Assembly: GCF_001653235.2 (NCBI RefSeq)
Contig: NW_019154048.1
Coordinates: 124,001 to 188,000 of the forward strand
DNA from: Pochonia chlamydosporia 170
Taxonomy: Eukaryota; Ascomycota; Sordariomycetes; Hypocreales; Clavicipitaceae
Direction of reading: 5' to 3'
Length of the DNA stretch: 64,000 nucleotides
Shown here: piece after piece, positions 44,253-56,462 of the stretch
How positions within the stretch are numbered: position 1 is the stretch's first letter
Layout: each line of letters starts with the position of its first letter
Notes under the pieces: generated by a model
Databases searched by the model: none
What the model saw: the letters and a program-made list of their open reading frames with translations, nothing else
What the model was told of the DNA's origin: nothing
Made by a program: the position numbers and the translations under genes

Positions 44253-45906
44253 TTCGGTTTGATTCGCGAGTCACCAACACTGAGACGGTCTTCTCACACA
44301 AACTGCGCCAAGTTTCGAAAATATGGTTGTTGATACCGTCGTCTTCTCACATGTCGCTCGTCGACGCTAGTGCAACAGCACCAACTCACCTTCCATTCGA
44401 TACGTGTAAGAAGGGGAAATATGGAAGATGAATTGAAGCAGATTTCCTCTCAGCTAGGTTCGCAAAGCTGCGAAGAAACCAGTTACTTGTACTCCTCATT
44501 GCAATCGGGACAACTGCCAAAACAAGTTGGTCCAAAGGCGTCTGACATGCAGTCCTGTCAAGTAGAGGCCCAATTTGGACCCCCATCACCCTTGTGCCAC
44601 CTACGGCAAATGTCGAAAAGCCATTTGATGTCGGTTATGAGCCGCCCCAATCATGCTTCGTGAGTGCCAGCCAAAACTGGAGCTGAAGCACATGGTTTCC
44701 CGCCACCAGTGTGATGGCTGGCTAGTTCATGTCAAAGGGAGACAATGCTTCTGTCGACAGCAGTCACAAACTGCCGCTTGTGCAAATCCGGGGTTGGCGT
44801 TCTTGTTCCCAGCAATATCCCTCCACTCAAATGTATCCAAATGTGCCATGTTGGCGACGGAGCTGAGCGAGCTTGAGCCACATCACTCCCGTTTGTCCGC
44901 TGGATGCTTTGGCAGGGAGCTTAGTGTCCAAGCTATCGTAGACTTGTTTTGGCGGGAAACACTCAGTTACCCTTCACTAGTTTAATTCACTCCCGTATCT
45001 AGAAACTTGATAGCTCCAACTAGTCCGTGTCAGTCCCACCACCAGAGGAAGATGGAGCACATATATGGTCGGGTGAGTGGGGTGAAAGCGAATGACTTCA
45101 GACCGTTGGGAATAGATGATGAGGTTCACCTAGTTTCCCTTGTCCCAGGCGGTGCTCTGTTTTGTTTGCCTCCACATGGAGTAAAAATGCGTGCGTCGCC
45201 AAACACCAGAATCTAGGGTCTCAAGCATACAAGGCTAGGACGCGCTGACTATCTAGGTATTGGTCTATTGCCAAATATTGCGCACATGTTCTCAGGCGCG
45301 GTTGTGTAGACAAGCCTCCCAAACGTAGATGCTCCTCACAACCTCCAAACACACTATCCGGCTCTCGCTCTCATCCATCGGCGTTGCCGCAGCCTCCTGT
45401 TTCGCCAGCCATTAGGCGTCAAGCAGGGAGACGGTATGCTCTGGTGGCTCCCGTTCTAGTTGCCCATCTGCCGTGTTCGTTGTTTGGCGTTTGATGGTAG
45501 TGGTTCATTCCAGCCATCCGCCACAAACAATAAATGCCACCTTTAAGTTGTCTCAGAATATTGGAAAGTAATTGGAAGGCAGAAATTCCACGTATGAGGT
45601 CGATAGATGATTGTGCCGCTGGTTCGAGAACCATCTTTGAACTGGTGACACAGAAGTAGGTACCTGAGTTGGCTGTTGCTCCGTCCATAGACACCACTTA
45701 TGCTAGGATGGGCAACTATCCCACTGTTGCCCTTCTGGTGCCAAAAACGGGAATATACTGAGCGACTCAACATCGCTGCAAGCATCACGGCCATATAAGT
45801 TGCAGTTGTAGAGAGGTGGAAAGGCCGAAACTGTAGTTCAGGCACCTTAGTCACGACGTCAACGATACGATGATCCTCTGTAACAATCCTCATCTTTCCT
45901 AATCTA
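44253..45906. other. Intergenic stretch
   Basis: This 1.65 kb has several medium open frames, none with recognisable protein character. One ATG-started minus-strand frame of 116 codons (45543-45893) was considered and not accepted. No RNA gene is seen. Confidence 0.45.
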
Positions 45907-47210
45907 TTAATCTTGTATAAACAAAGACTGCAACAATAACCCCTCCTCCTTCATAATCTCAGCCCAGTTCCCATCGCCAATAAACTCCTCCATATCCGCA
46001 CCAGCATGCTCAACATACCACACTCCCCTGTCCAACATATCTTGAAAATACTCACTTTTTCCGTACACATCATGCGCCTGGTTTATTATCTCCCTGCCCG
46101 CCATAATGAACGCCGAGCGAAGCAATTGCAGATTTCCGTCATCCGCAGCCCTTTTAACGTGTAACTTGGCTGCCTCGCGGTAACCCACACAGAAACTTGT
46201 AGTAAAGTGTAGTAATAAAGCATGAAGAACAGAATCGGCCTTTGCACTAATAATTTCACAACAAATGCTCGCTAAAAACTGAGCAATGTCGCCATTTACT
46301 CCGTGTCCATTGACCTGTGCGAACTCCCAGTCGACAATGATGGGAGTCAAATCGCTGCTTCCAGAACTTGGGTCCTTCAGTAGGACTGTGCCCGGTGTAA
46401 AGTCACCGAGTGAGAAGCAAGTTCTCGTCTCATATTTTGGCGATTTCCACTCCTGAACAATTCGATCATAAAGTGATTGTCCGTTTTGACGACCTGCCAA
46501 GCGCTCCTGGACTGGTTCAATGGCCGCTTTCCACACAACAGACTCGGCCATGGAATGCGTCAAAACTTGAGCTGTTTCGGTATTTTCCAAGATGCGTTTG
46601 GTCGTCTCTTCGCTATGTGTAAGCGCAAATGCTTGGCCGACGGTTGACCCAATGTGTGCAATTTGTTCGTCATTCGCAATACTTGGGGTTTTTGCGACGG
46701 CGCGAAGAAATTGCACAATGTTGACAAGTTTTCCGAGGTCAAGTAGCGTAATAACAGAGGCTTCTAGGTCCGAGTCGTTTAATTTAAGCGCAGACTCTTT
46801 GCCGCGATCATGTCGAATAAGTTGTGGTATGTGCCAAGGCGGAGTTGACGTGCGAGACTCATACAGCAGACCGGACTCTGACCACAACTCGAGAACGATG
46901 GCTTCGATTGTCTAATGCACGTATTAGAATGGATTCAGCGGATGAATACACAACGTCGTTTTATCAAGTGAAATGCCAAGCAAGGTAGCCGTCTTACCTG
47001 GCGATCTGTGGAAAATGCCCATTCTGGACCCGCGCACTCAATATACGGGCGAGCGTGCTTGATGATGACACTGTCGTATTTGCAGGTCCCCGAGGTCTTT
47101 GTCGCTCGTGAAGTTGAATTGACCAATCCACCTGTGAGACGCTGTATTTCCCAGGTGGTATTGGGAAATAGCGATTCAAGATATGCCTGGTAATTTGCTG
47201 GTTGTGCCAT
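45907..47210 (-). CDS. APH-family phosphotransferase-like protein
   Basis: Two exons, 47210-46998 and 46911-45907 (86-base intron), give 405 residues, ATG at 47210. The protein has a protein-kinase-like fold of the aminoglycoside/choline-kinase group: an N-terminal lobe starting YLESLFPNTTWEIQRLTGGLVN, a catalytic-loop equivalent SLGDFTPGTVLL, and a metal-binding DFG equivalent PIIVDWEFAQVN. In the catalytic loop the usual HGD...N reads LGD...T: the Asp is kept while the His and the Asn are replaced, a substitution I believe occurs in the fungal branch of this family. Activity on a small-molecule hydroxyl is likely but the substrate is unknown; resistance function should not be assumed. No targeting signal is evident. 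Confidence 0.8.
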
Positions 47211-47921
47211 GATAATGTGTTGTCACAGCTTGATGTGAATAACGGATTGAGACTGCTGGGATAAGATGGCAAGTGAGTCGCCAAGTTATAAGAAACAATT
47301 GATTTAAGCCCAACTTGATCTACTCCGTAGAAACACAGCCAGTTTATAAGTCGGGGAGAAGGCCCTTGTATCTGTGGTTCGTGTAAACGTAAAGTTGCCA
47401 AATCTGGATGGAAAATGCCGCCAAGGCTAAATCGCGAAGAACCACGTCTTTCATGTGGGCTTGCTTCATTCTTTGTCGCGACGATTGGTCCCTTGGTGTG
47501 CATTATGCAATTAGTCAGTTCGACTCATTCTCGCTAAGAGAAGAGGCTGAGCTGCACTAATGCGAGGTTATTCCTTTGCTGTCTGTAGGCATAACGCTTT
47601 GCCAAAGCAACTTTGCACATGCAAAACAACAAACGAGTCTGCTGACAACTTGGTTCTCGAAAGAACTAGATGCTCTGACTCAACTTATCCATCGCATGAA
47701 CCACAGAACATTCAATACTTACATGAGAAACCTTGTCCAGAAACGAAAACCTAAACCACATATGCACTCTACTTCCCAAGGCCCCTACAGAATGCACTCG
47801 TGAATTGGATCCCAGCCTACCAAAAGTATTACACGCTACCATCCTTCAAATCATTTTCCCAATTCCTTTGTGACAAATTAATCACCAGCAAAAAAGTTCA
47901 ACGTGGCAAAAAAAGAAACGC
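47211..47921. other. Intergenic stretch
   Basis: Promoter of the APH-family gene and the region downstream of the tRNA gene. Open frames around 47560-47800 are short and unconvincing. I see nothing else. Confidence 0.5.
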
Positions 47922-48003
47922 TGCGTGATCTGGGAATCGAACCCAGGGCTCCCCGACGTTGCTCGGATGGCAACGGAGAATTTTACCACTAAACCAATCA
48001 CGC
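47922..48003 (-). tRNA. tRNA-Gly(GCC): tRNA-Gly (anticodon GCC) with an 11-base intron
   Basis: Read on the minus strand, the acceptor stem GCGTGAT pairs with ATCACGC; the D arm is GTTTAGTGGTAAAAT; the anticodon stem CTCCG pairs with CGGGG; and the T arm is CTGGG-TTCGAAT-CCCAG. The anticodon loop holds TTGCCA followed by 11 extra bases before the stem closes, which is the canonical intron site one base 3' of the anticodon. T33 followed by GCC makes it glycine. The length, 71 plus 11 bases including the discriminator A, is as expected. Confidence 0.93.
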
Positions 48004-48551
48004 TCTTTGTTGGAAAATGCTGGCTTACTTTAAATTATGAACATAGTGCAACCAATCCCAAGTAAATAGTGCATCACCTTGCCTTCCAATGTAGCAAGAG
48101 TAGCATCAACTAATTGCTGCCACAATTCATTTCTATACAATCAGCCTTTCTTAACACAACCCAGTTGGCTCACTGAAGCTCATATAATTCGTGTCAAACG
48201 AAAGAGCTGTAAAAGAAGGATTTCAACAGACAAAATCTTGTATATTTACCATCCAAAGGGTATACATCCATCTCGCAGTATCTATCCCCAACTCTGGTCG
48301 TTAAATCATGTTCCATTCCCATTCGCCTCGCTGATATATGTATACAGGCCCGAAACCCTCCCCCAGTTGTATGTCCCTCGCCTAAACTTGAACTCCCATC
48401 ATGATGACCCCTACTGAAAACAAATACACCAAACACGTCGCTCGCTTCCGGCCGTTATGTAGCCTCTAAAAAGCTAGGTACGGTGGGATCAGCGCCTCAC
48501 TCCGATTGAAAAGAGGTCAATCGATCCCCAAAGTACTCCCTAGTCATGTGG
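48004..48551. other. Intergenic stretch
   Basis: Upstream side of the tRNA gene and 3' UTR side of the regulator gene that ends at 48552. I see no gene. The open frame 48079-48417 has no family character. Confidence 0.5.
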
Positions 48552-51141
48552 CTAACAGACCCCGGACAGAATGGATGCCGAATCCGACACCGGTTGCCTT
48601 TGCCAGTCCAGCTTGCCATCAGGTAAGACGGTAAACTCGGCTGCCTCCTCAACTAGTTCCCATACCCCAGTGCTGGGGTTCTTCTGTGCCGATCGGTATA
48701 TAATATTTGTACCAAAGTCCTCAAACACCAACTCCCGTCTCCTCAGTCGCAGCCACTGCTCGTTCTCTGTTCCTTCCATCATGACTTGTTCCTCGACTTC
48801 TTGATTCCGTATCGCAATTGCCCGGAATACTCGGCTGTCGCGAAGCGCATTTCGAATGGGGTACTGGCCAAGAATGCGGATCGCGTCGTCTCGAACAGCT
48901 CGGTCTCGGCAGCTGAACGACGCTACAAACAGCGGCCATGTCCAGCCAGAGTCCATTGCAAATCCACAGTTCGGCCGTGCCATGAGCAGCGTCTCTGCGA
49001 GGCGGTTGATTTCCCGGTACTGTGGCGTGAGGCCCTTGGCTGTGACCAGTCCAGAGAACCGCGGAACCGTCGTGTATATGTACAAGATGAGATATTCGAT
49101 TCGCAAGTTGATGGCATGAAGGTACGTTTGCGGGTCATTGACCGAGTTGCGGCAAATTGTCTGGTACACCGGCTCAAGAGCTTCGGCCCATCTCGAGATC
49201 CAGTATCGCGTTTCAGCGATGAACTTGGTAATCTGCGGGTTTTGTTTCACGCTGGAGAGCTTCATGTCGAGCTCAGCCTCGCTGACAGCTCTCGTTAAAC
49301 CAAGCCGTGATGTCACCATTGTCAGCATCGGCACATGCGCCACCATCGCTTTCTGGACCAAACTCCAATAGCCTTGAGCTTCTTCAAGGTCCTTGAAAAC
49401 TCGTGGCAAATCATCCAGCGTCGTTATATTCGATTGTCTCGGTCGAAAGTACGGCGAGTGCTTTGTGAATGGTGCAATGCTGGCGAACCGACGAGCACCT
49501 TGAGGGGGTAATTGACCAGGACCCGGCGGCGTTCCCGGACTGCTGCTCTGACTCTGAGGGCTAGGTAGACCTGTCTGAGCTGCCGCTGCTGTCGTCGGTG
49601 GTGGACTTTGCCATGGTGTCCCCGGGTGACTCGGTGGACTTTGAGTCGACCGCATTGAGACATCAGAGCTGGATGCCGGGCTGGCCTGGGGGGCAACGTG
49701 TTGTACATTTGTTGGCTCGACCGTGGTCAGATTTCCTTGTGCATTTTTGGCCGGTGTTGGTGGGAAGAAGAACTTCTTATAGGACCCCATGAACGACCTT
49801 GATTGCAATTCGAGTGGCTTATAACAGTCGAGGATCTCTTGCACGAGCGACGGCGGTGCTTGTGCAATGCTAACCAGACCAGGAGCGAGGTCCGTACAAG
49901 CGGCAAGCTCGTTCAACATGCTAAATCCGTGAGTTACATGCTTGAGAGCGGCTGGCATGTTTCCGCGCTGCGCCTCGAAGCAAATAAACAAAAGCGACGA
50001 TAGCAGTGCTGTTCGTAATCCCTCCCTGGTTGGCTTGGCTTTGGATTGCAGCCGCAGTGCCTCGCAGTAATAAATCACCGCGTTGAGATAATGCTTGTTG
50101 CCGTTCGTCAGTACGGTTGTCGGACTCTCAACCTCATACGCCTTCCGCAGCGCACCAACGGCCATCGCGGCATATCGCAACGTCGTCTCCTCCAGGGATA
50201 CTTGTGGCATGGTCGCTGTCCAAAGTCGCGTTTGATTCAAACCACCACTGAGAAACGTCACCGATAATTTCGACCACTCGTCAAAATACGCTCGCTGTTC
50301 GCTGTTGGCGAAGCGTATGATGTTAACAACAGGCTCCTCGAGTATGAGTGGCGCTTTCTTGGTGTGTATGAGCCTGGCATCCTTGGTTGCCGTTGGCATA
50401 CCTTCGGACGGTTGACTCTCGACACCGTCGCCATAGGCATCACAGTAACCGCGCCATTTGATACAATTGAGACATGCTGGTCTGGTTTCGTCACATTTTA
50501 CATGCCGCTTCCTAAAGCCGAGTAAATTGGCGTGTTAGTTATCCTACCTCAGTGCTTCGAATGGCAAGGGATGGGTACCAAATGGCGACAAAGACGAAAG
50601 ATTTTTGAACTTACTTGCCTAGAATATCACAAAGATTAGTCACCAGGTCTTTCTTTCGCAAACGCATCGACCAAAGATACTTAGGAACAGGCATGGGTTT
50701 ACTCACATGTGGCGCAGCCCGTTCGGGCACGGGTTGAGCTTCTCCTGGTGTGCCGTGTTCTCGATTCCAGCGCAAACCTATGTGTGCTCCCCCGACCTGC
50801 GGGAATGGATGATTTCGAAGATGAGGAAGATGCGGATAACCTATGGGGGTTAGGTTGTCAATCCACGCAACTCTCCCCAGCCATGAACCCTCTCCTCGTT
50901 GGTTTGGGCTGTTGATAACTCGGGACGCATGACAAGGCGGGAAGTACTCACTCAGCAGTCTTGCTCTTGTTGGTGGTATTGATAGGAATAGAAAATTGTA
51001 TCTCCATGACGCCTTGCGGGCTCGGAAGCCAGCTCCCCAGGAGGATTCTTGGTCGTTACCGATGAGGAGTCTGGTCTTGAGGACAGGATCGCACAAGGCC
51101 CGGCTATTACCCTGTAAGCGAACACTTTGGCCCGACACCAT
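48552..51141 (-). CDS. Zn2Cys6 transcription factor with inferred 4-base micro-exon
   Basis: The main exon 50511-48552 encodes most of the protein, including the second part of the zinc cluster (KRHVKCDETRPACLNCIKW). The first two Cys are supplied by 50796-50707, and a 4-base exon at 50618-50615 (GCAA, flanked by TTCTAG and GTAAGT) completes Cys41 and begins Lys42. The result is CX2CX6CX6CX2CX6C with Cys 38, 41, 48, 55, 58 and 65, all phases agreeing. A first exon 51141-51111 starting with ATG fits phase but needs a 314-base intron and is less sure. The total is 694 residues. A long acidic/helical regulatory region follows, interrupted by a Pro/Ser/Gln-rich linker (about residues 280-350). 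The protein resembles fungal C6 factors that lack a clear PF04082 core. The target pathway is unknown. Confidence 0.8.
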
Positions 51142-54100
51142 GGGAGTTGGACCAGTCTCGCTCTGTGAGTCTGTGTACTCCGAAACTTCGGGCTCAAAGA
51201 AAATTGAAAAATCGTCCCAAAGTCTGTCCCTCGTAGCAATTCAGGATTTCAGCTGTATGAAATACACAATTTTCCTCCTACGGTCGGTTTTAAACAATGA
51301 AGAAAGTAAAAATGAACTACCAACAGCCACACCGGACGGTAAACTATGGCTCAATTCAAGGCACCACGCAACTCCATCCATGTACCATGTATGACGGGCA
51401 TTGAGACATGCCGACCCGGCAAGCAAAGCATTGCTTGGGCAGCGGGTTCAAGGCCAATCATGGGGAAGGGGGCGGGGAGCGCTCAACTGGAGCCCGAACT
51501 AAGTCGGCGGGGGGTTTATTCGACTTTTTTGGGTGTTGATTAGGCCATGTTGAAGCGGTCATGGGGATCGTGGTTGGGTGGTGCAACAAAGCGACGGAGT
51601 CTTCGGGGGAGCTAAAAGCATCAATCCTGGGAACTACTTGACGTTAATCTCAACTCGTTTTGGCGGCGCTCCTGAACAAAGTTGCGTACCAAATTGAGAT
51701 CCAGAGCCGCAAAGGGAGACTGGTCAAAGAGTGAGAACCGAGTAGCCATTATGACGCCCCGACAATTGACCAGACTTCGGTGCAAATTGTCAAGACTCAA
51801 TACGACCTAAGGGGTCGTTGACTGTTCACGTTGGCACCACCACAGGTCAAGTTTCCCCATCTGTGCGATCCTACATTGGTACACTCCATACTGGGGCCTT
51901 CTCCAGCCGGCGAAATTCACAAAAGTAGCAAGGTGATCGTCCTTTCGGTCAGGCAAACGGCCCAGTGTTGATAATGGCACCCTGCGGCTCTGCGGCTCCG
52001 TCTCGGCCGTCACCTCCGACATGCCCTTCTCCGCAACAGCCTGAATCTGTGAATAGTATGGTCAGATATTACAATACAAATCTGCCTACCAAGGTGGATA
52101 AAGTGGACGGTTCAGCCGAGTCCATGCTCCTTGTACAGAGTCTGTGTGTGCAAAATCCAGTGCTGAACTGTTCGTGCGTGATATTGATGAAATTCCAGGT
52201 GTGACCTCATAGGGCTGTGACATCGGCATCTAGGCTGCGCCGGATAGAGGACCCCCCTAGTAACAGGACGTAGAGTAACAGAAGCAGGTTGACAAGAAGC
52301 CTCGCCCCCGGTAGCCCCATGCCAAGAATAGCCCCGCGGACCGCACAAAGGATTTGGGGGCCTACCACCTGGCGTGTTGCAATATTGGTCATACAAAAAT
52401 AGTGGGCAGTTTGCAGTGGAGGCGGCTCGGTGGCTGGCCGTTGTCACCCGCTGGGAACGACTCCTTTCGCGGTTGACGTCAAAACCAGGCTGGGGTTGCC
52501 AAGCCAAGTGGTAACGCCGATTGACGAAGTTGGGGTTTTGTTTTGATGGCGGTGAAAAAATGAATCGATCCTTGAACTTGATCGAGATACGGCCAGCTTT
52601 GATAAGTCATGTAAACCAAATAGCAACTGCCGTTGCTTGGAGGCAACATATTAACTGGTAAAATGCAACAGACATGTCCAACAATTGGGATTGATGTCGG
52701 ATGCAAGTTAGTTTCTCCAAGCACTCGGCCAAACCGCGTTCCACCCGGACGAATGTATCGTTGTGCCTCGTGGTACCTGTCCGATTCCAATGCAAAGCAC
52801 TTCCAAACTAGGCCATGCAAAGGCTGTCTGGTGCCTATTGCCGGCGAACGGAGTTATTCTTCTTCGGCAGCAATGGGGAATTGCGGTCTTTTGTTGGCGG
52901 ATACAGTGAGTGCCGAGAGGTTCAGGCGCTTTGAGGCATACAGATCAGCACCAAGTACGCCCAAACTATCGATTCTTGCTGATGGTGGGCCAGACCAGGA
53001 GGACCAGGAGGAACGTGGCAAGCCATCTTTCCGTCAACCATTCTTCCACAACACCATCAGCCGTCTCCCACTAGATGTATCTTGGAATTGTTGCCTGAGA
53101 GCTTCACGTCGTAGCTGATCTAATAAATCAAAAGACATGAATGAAGACATGAAATTTGACATCAAGTGCCACGGCAGTCTCAAACATGGGTTGTGATCTG
53201 GCCCCTGAAGTTGAAGCTCCGTCGACTCGTTGAACGGTGTCTAGGTGGTGAGAATCCAAACATTTGGCACCAGGGAAACATTGCGTGTGTCTCTGAGATG
53301 GCGCCTGCGTTTGACCACTGGAGCAAGGGCAGGAGGATCTGCAGCATTCCCGAAGTTGTCAATATTCTTTTCAAGGTACTGTATGAAGTCCGCACAAGTT
53401 CGTGAATGTCTATCCCGATGAGGCCCAACACAGCGCACATCAAATACCACACATCATGCCATTCCCGCTCCCCCTAGTAGCCATGGATCACCAGGGCATC
53501 ACATATCACCAAGGAGCTCCCCCATTAAAGTCCGGCGTGGCAACGTTGGCACATGGTGGTGGAATGGGAGACCGGGGAACAGGCGCATCGGTGGGCCGAG
53601 AAGGATGATCTTGCACTGGTGATGTCAACTTGGTCTGACAAGACGGCTGCCGTCAACCACAGGTGGAACAAGCCCTTGTCACAGTATTAGTCTCATCTCC
53701 TTGTACTCTATACTCCATACTCCCCTGTAATAACCAGGAACACCAACCCAAGTTGCCTACCTAGGTAGTTTGTTGGTATTGATCTTCCCTCACGGTTTTG
53801 AGCGTCCGCATGCCATCCATTTGAACCGCTGTTTCTTGTTGTCTGCTTATTGATCCATTTTGTCCCCAGATCGAATATCTGATCGATCCATCTCTAGGAT
53901 TCTGGTCGGGAAGATCTTCCGTAACTTTGGTTGCAATTTGCTTCTCGCGCCGATGTTGCTTGTTTGTAGTCATACCAGGTATTATGCATCCAGTCATGTT
54001 CCGGTTCTGTCCCGACGCAAATGTGGGTTGGAAATCTGCCAACACTAATTTCCTCCATCATATTGTGGTGTTTCTTTTACATGCATGTCCAGCATCTAGA

Positions 54101-56462
54101 CCACTGGTGTTTCTTTTTGCCCTCAAACAAGGCTTGTACCTCGCAAACAACACGACACATATGCACCAGGTTGCCCTTATGTTGGTAGCGCTGGTTGTTA
54201 TCCTTGGTGCAGTCGTCCAGACAGGTAGAATGCAGTCCAACTGTTAGCCATTTTGCCTGCTGCTCACACTCTGCACCGAATTTTGCAATGGCTGGTCTCA
54301 CAGCAGAGTGCAAGGAGGCGGCTTTGAGCAGATTATTGTGCAATACGAGACCGTCCCTTTGTGGCGTTCCCCTGACGCAACCCACCAAAAGCCAGATCCG
54401 AGGCAGACCTAAAAATGTAACATCTGACTTCACCTTGACTGTCACCAACGGATCCAGTCCCTTGCGCATCGCTGAGATTCCTTGCAAGCATTCACTGTCG
54501 GCAGTTGTGACATAGGATTCACTGCGCTTTTTCAAAGTTGGATTTCGCCATCGGAGGTAAGGTTTTCAAGGCATTGACAGGCTCCATGAGAATCATGCCT
54601 TGGATTCATTCCCAGGAACAAAGCCATTCAGTGCGATTCAATCGCCAAAGGGATAGCGCATGATGGGCTCGAGGACCAAGATTGGTCAAGGGCGACAAAG
54701 TGGACAGCGGAGCTCGTGTTTGGACGTCATCCCCCAAAGTCTATCTGGTTTGATGATGGCGCGGTGTCCTGAATTGCCAAATATTTGGTCTACTTTCCAT
54801 ATTCCAGAATACTGTAGCCGTCACCATGGTGGTGTCGGTCGTTGTCCTGCAGAACAGCGGCTATGCCAGTGTCCAGGCATCCGCGAAGTGCTTTGTGACT
54901 GACTGCTCGGTACCTAGTTTTCTTCATGAAATCATTAGCAACCAGCATGCTGTCTGTTTGAGTGGTATGAACCCAGCGATATTGAAGGGTCCTTTGACCA
55001 GGTTCATTGCTCTCCACCTCGTACACCCAAACGTTACTTCTCAAACAAGCGCATCCACTTTGGATGCCAGAGGTTACCAGGGGGGACCAAACGGTGGTCT
55101 GAACTTCATCAGCTCCACCAGTTTATTCCTTGCGGCATTCACTGATCAAACGGCCGGGCCAAGGCGTCGTTGGCCTTTGCAGATGGGGTTTCTTGGACAC
55201 GAGAGCGAATTTCAACAAAGAACATGGTGCAGATTGCCGATTGAGGTCTTCCAAAGTATGGGGGGCAAGAAGAGACAGCAGAGAGCCGCCATCCCATCAT
55301 CGTCAGCCAGCATCGAGAGGGCATGGAACCGTCTGCACAGCCCGGTACGTCTTGAACAGGGAAGGCATGGTAATAAAATTTAAATTGAAGAATGGACGGT
55401 GTGCTGTGGACGTAGTGCATGCTGCATACGAGGCGACTCGGGATGGTGCGTCTGGACGGGCCGACGTCTCACTCAGCTGTCATTGCGTGTTCAATGTTCA
55501 ATGGTGTCTCCGCCCATCTCACTCTCTCACCAGACAAATGGTCACGAAGACGAAGGCACTGGGGTCACCAAAGGTCACCACCGCCACTGGCTCCAGGTTG
55601 GTCCTGGACTGGGTCTCAGCCTCACTCGCCTTCCTATTTTCGCTTGCATGCCTCCATGCCCATGTCCCTCGCTCCTGCCTTGACCATACCCCAGACAAAC
55701 AGACGCAGACAAGAGACACACAGACATTGACCAGACTCGTCACACCATCATCCATCGCTCAGCCCGGGTCAACTCAATTCTCAACTCATCTCAACTCCGC
55801 ACTCTCCAGAACTCTACCAAGCACCCGCGATTCTGCGGTTTTGGGCGATTCGCGTCTGGTCGCTCTTGTGGTTATTGCTCTGCAGATATAAGTCTGGTGG
55901 TCTTGTACTGGCAATCGCTGCGCTAGGACTAGCGGGCACCGTCATTGGTACAGAGTTCTAGCGGCCGCTTCATCACCACGGCGACCGTCACCAGTCTGGT
56001 GCCAGTAGAGTGACTAGACCATAACCACAACTCGCTCCCCCTTGGCTGACGACACCAACTTATTGGTAGTCGTGACTCGACAAAGACTACGCTTCCGGTG
56101 ACCAACGAGACCTTCTGGTGCGATTTCAAGAAGAGATAATTATCGGCTGTTAGACAGCCGTTAGGCGCACTGCCAGCCACTTGAATCGCCAACACCAAGC
56201 GCGCGATTGACCGGACGACCGACGTCAGTCCAGAGGAAAAGGGACTCCAGGCCGCCAAGCACTTGTTCTCTTTGCAGCACTTCTATGTGGAATTAGGTCG
56301 GCACTTGTCCGCATTGTGTATCAAGCTACACTCGAGTTTCTCTGCCTTGCTCTCTGCTATTTCGATCACCTTAATTATCCCGGCTTTCTCACGCACAGCC
56401 TCACGGGCATTCGCATTCCCTTCGCGACACGGCAATCACCGTAATCGCCTCCTCCGCCCAAC
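51142..56462. other. 5.3 kb gene-free stretch
   Basis: This is the longest gap in the window. Open frames are many but short, lack ATG starts or motifs, and overlap on both strands. One TACCTAGGTA palindrome lies at 53757-53768. The 800 bases before 56463 are C/T-rich with CAC and CTC runs and an in-frame-stop-containing leader, consistent with a long 5' UTR of the GH17 gene. A non-coding transcript or decayed mobile DNA is possible, but I see no terminal repeats or transposase remnant. Confidence 0.5.

Noticed and set aside
45543..45893. 116-codon ATG-started minus-strand frame, possibly part of a spliced gene
   Set aside because: One hydrophobic stretch was noted, but no second exon, motif or family pattern could be joined to it.
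54826..55383. 185-codon plus-strand frame in the 5.3 kb gap
   Set aside because: No domain character; competing frames on both strands over the same bases suggest non-coding DNA.
51142..56462. Transposable element in the long gap
   Set aside because: No transposase, reverse transcriptase, integrase motif, long terminal repeat or inverted repeat was recognised by eye.
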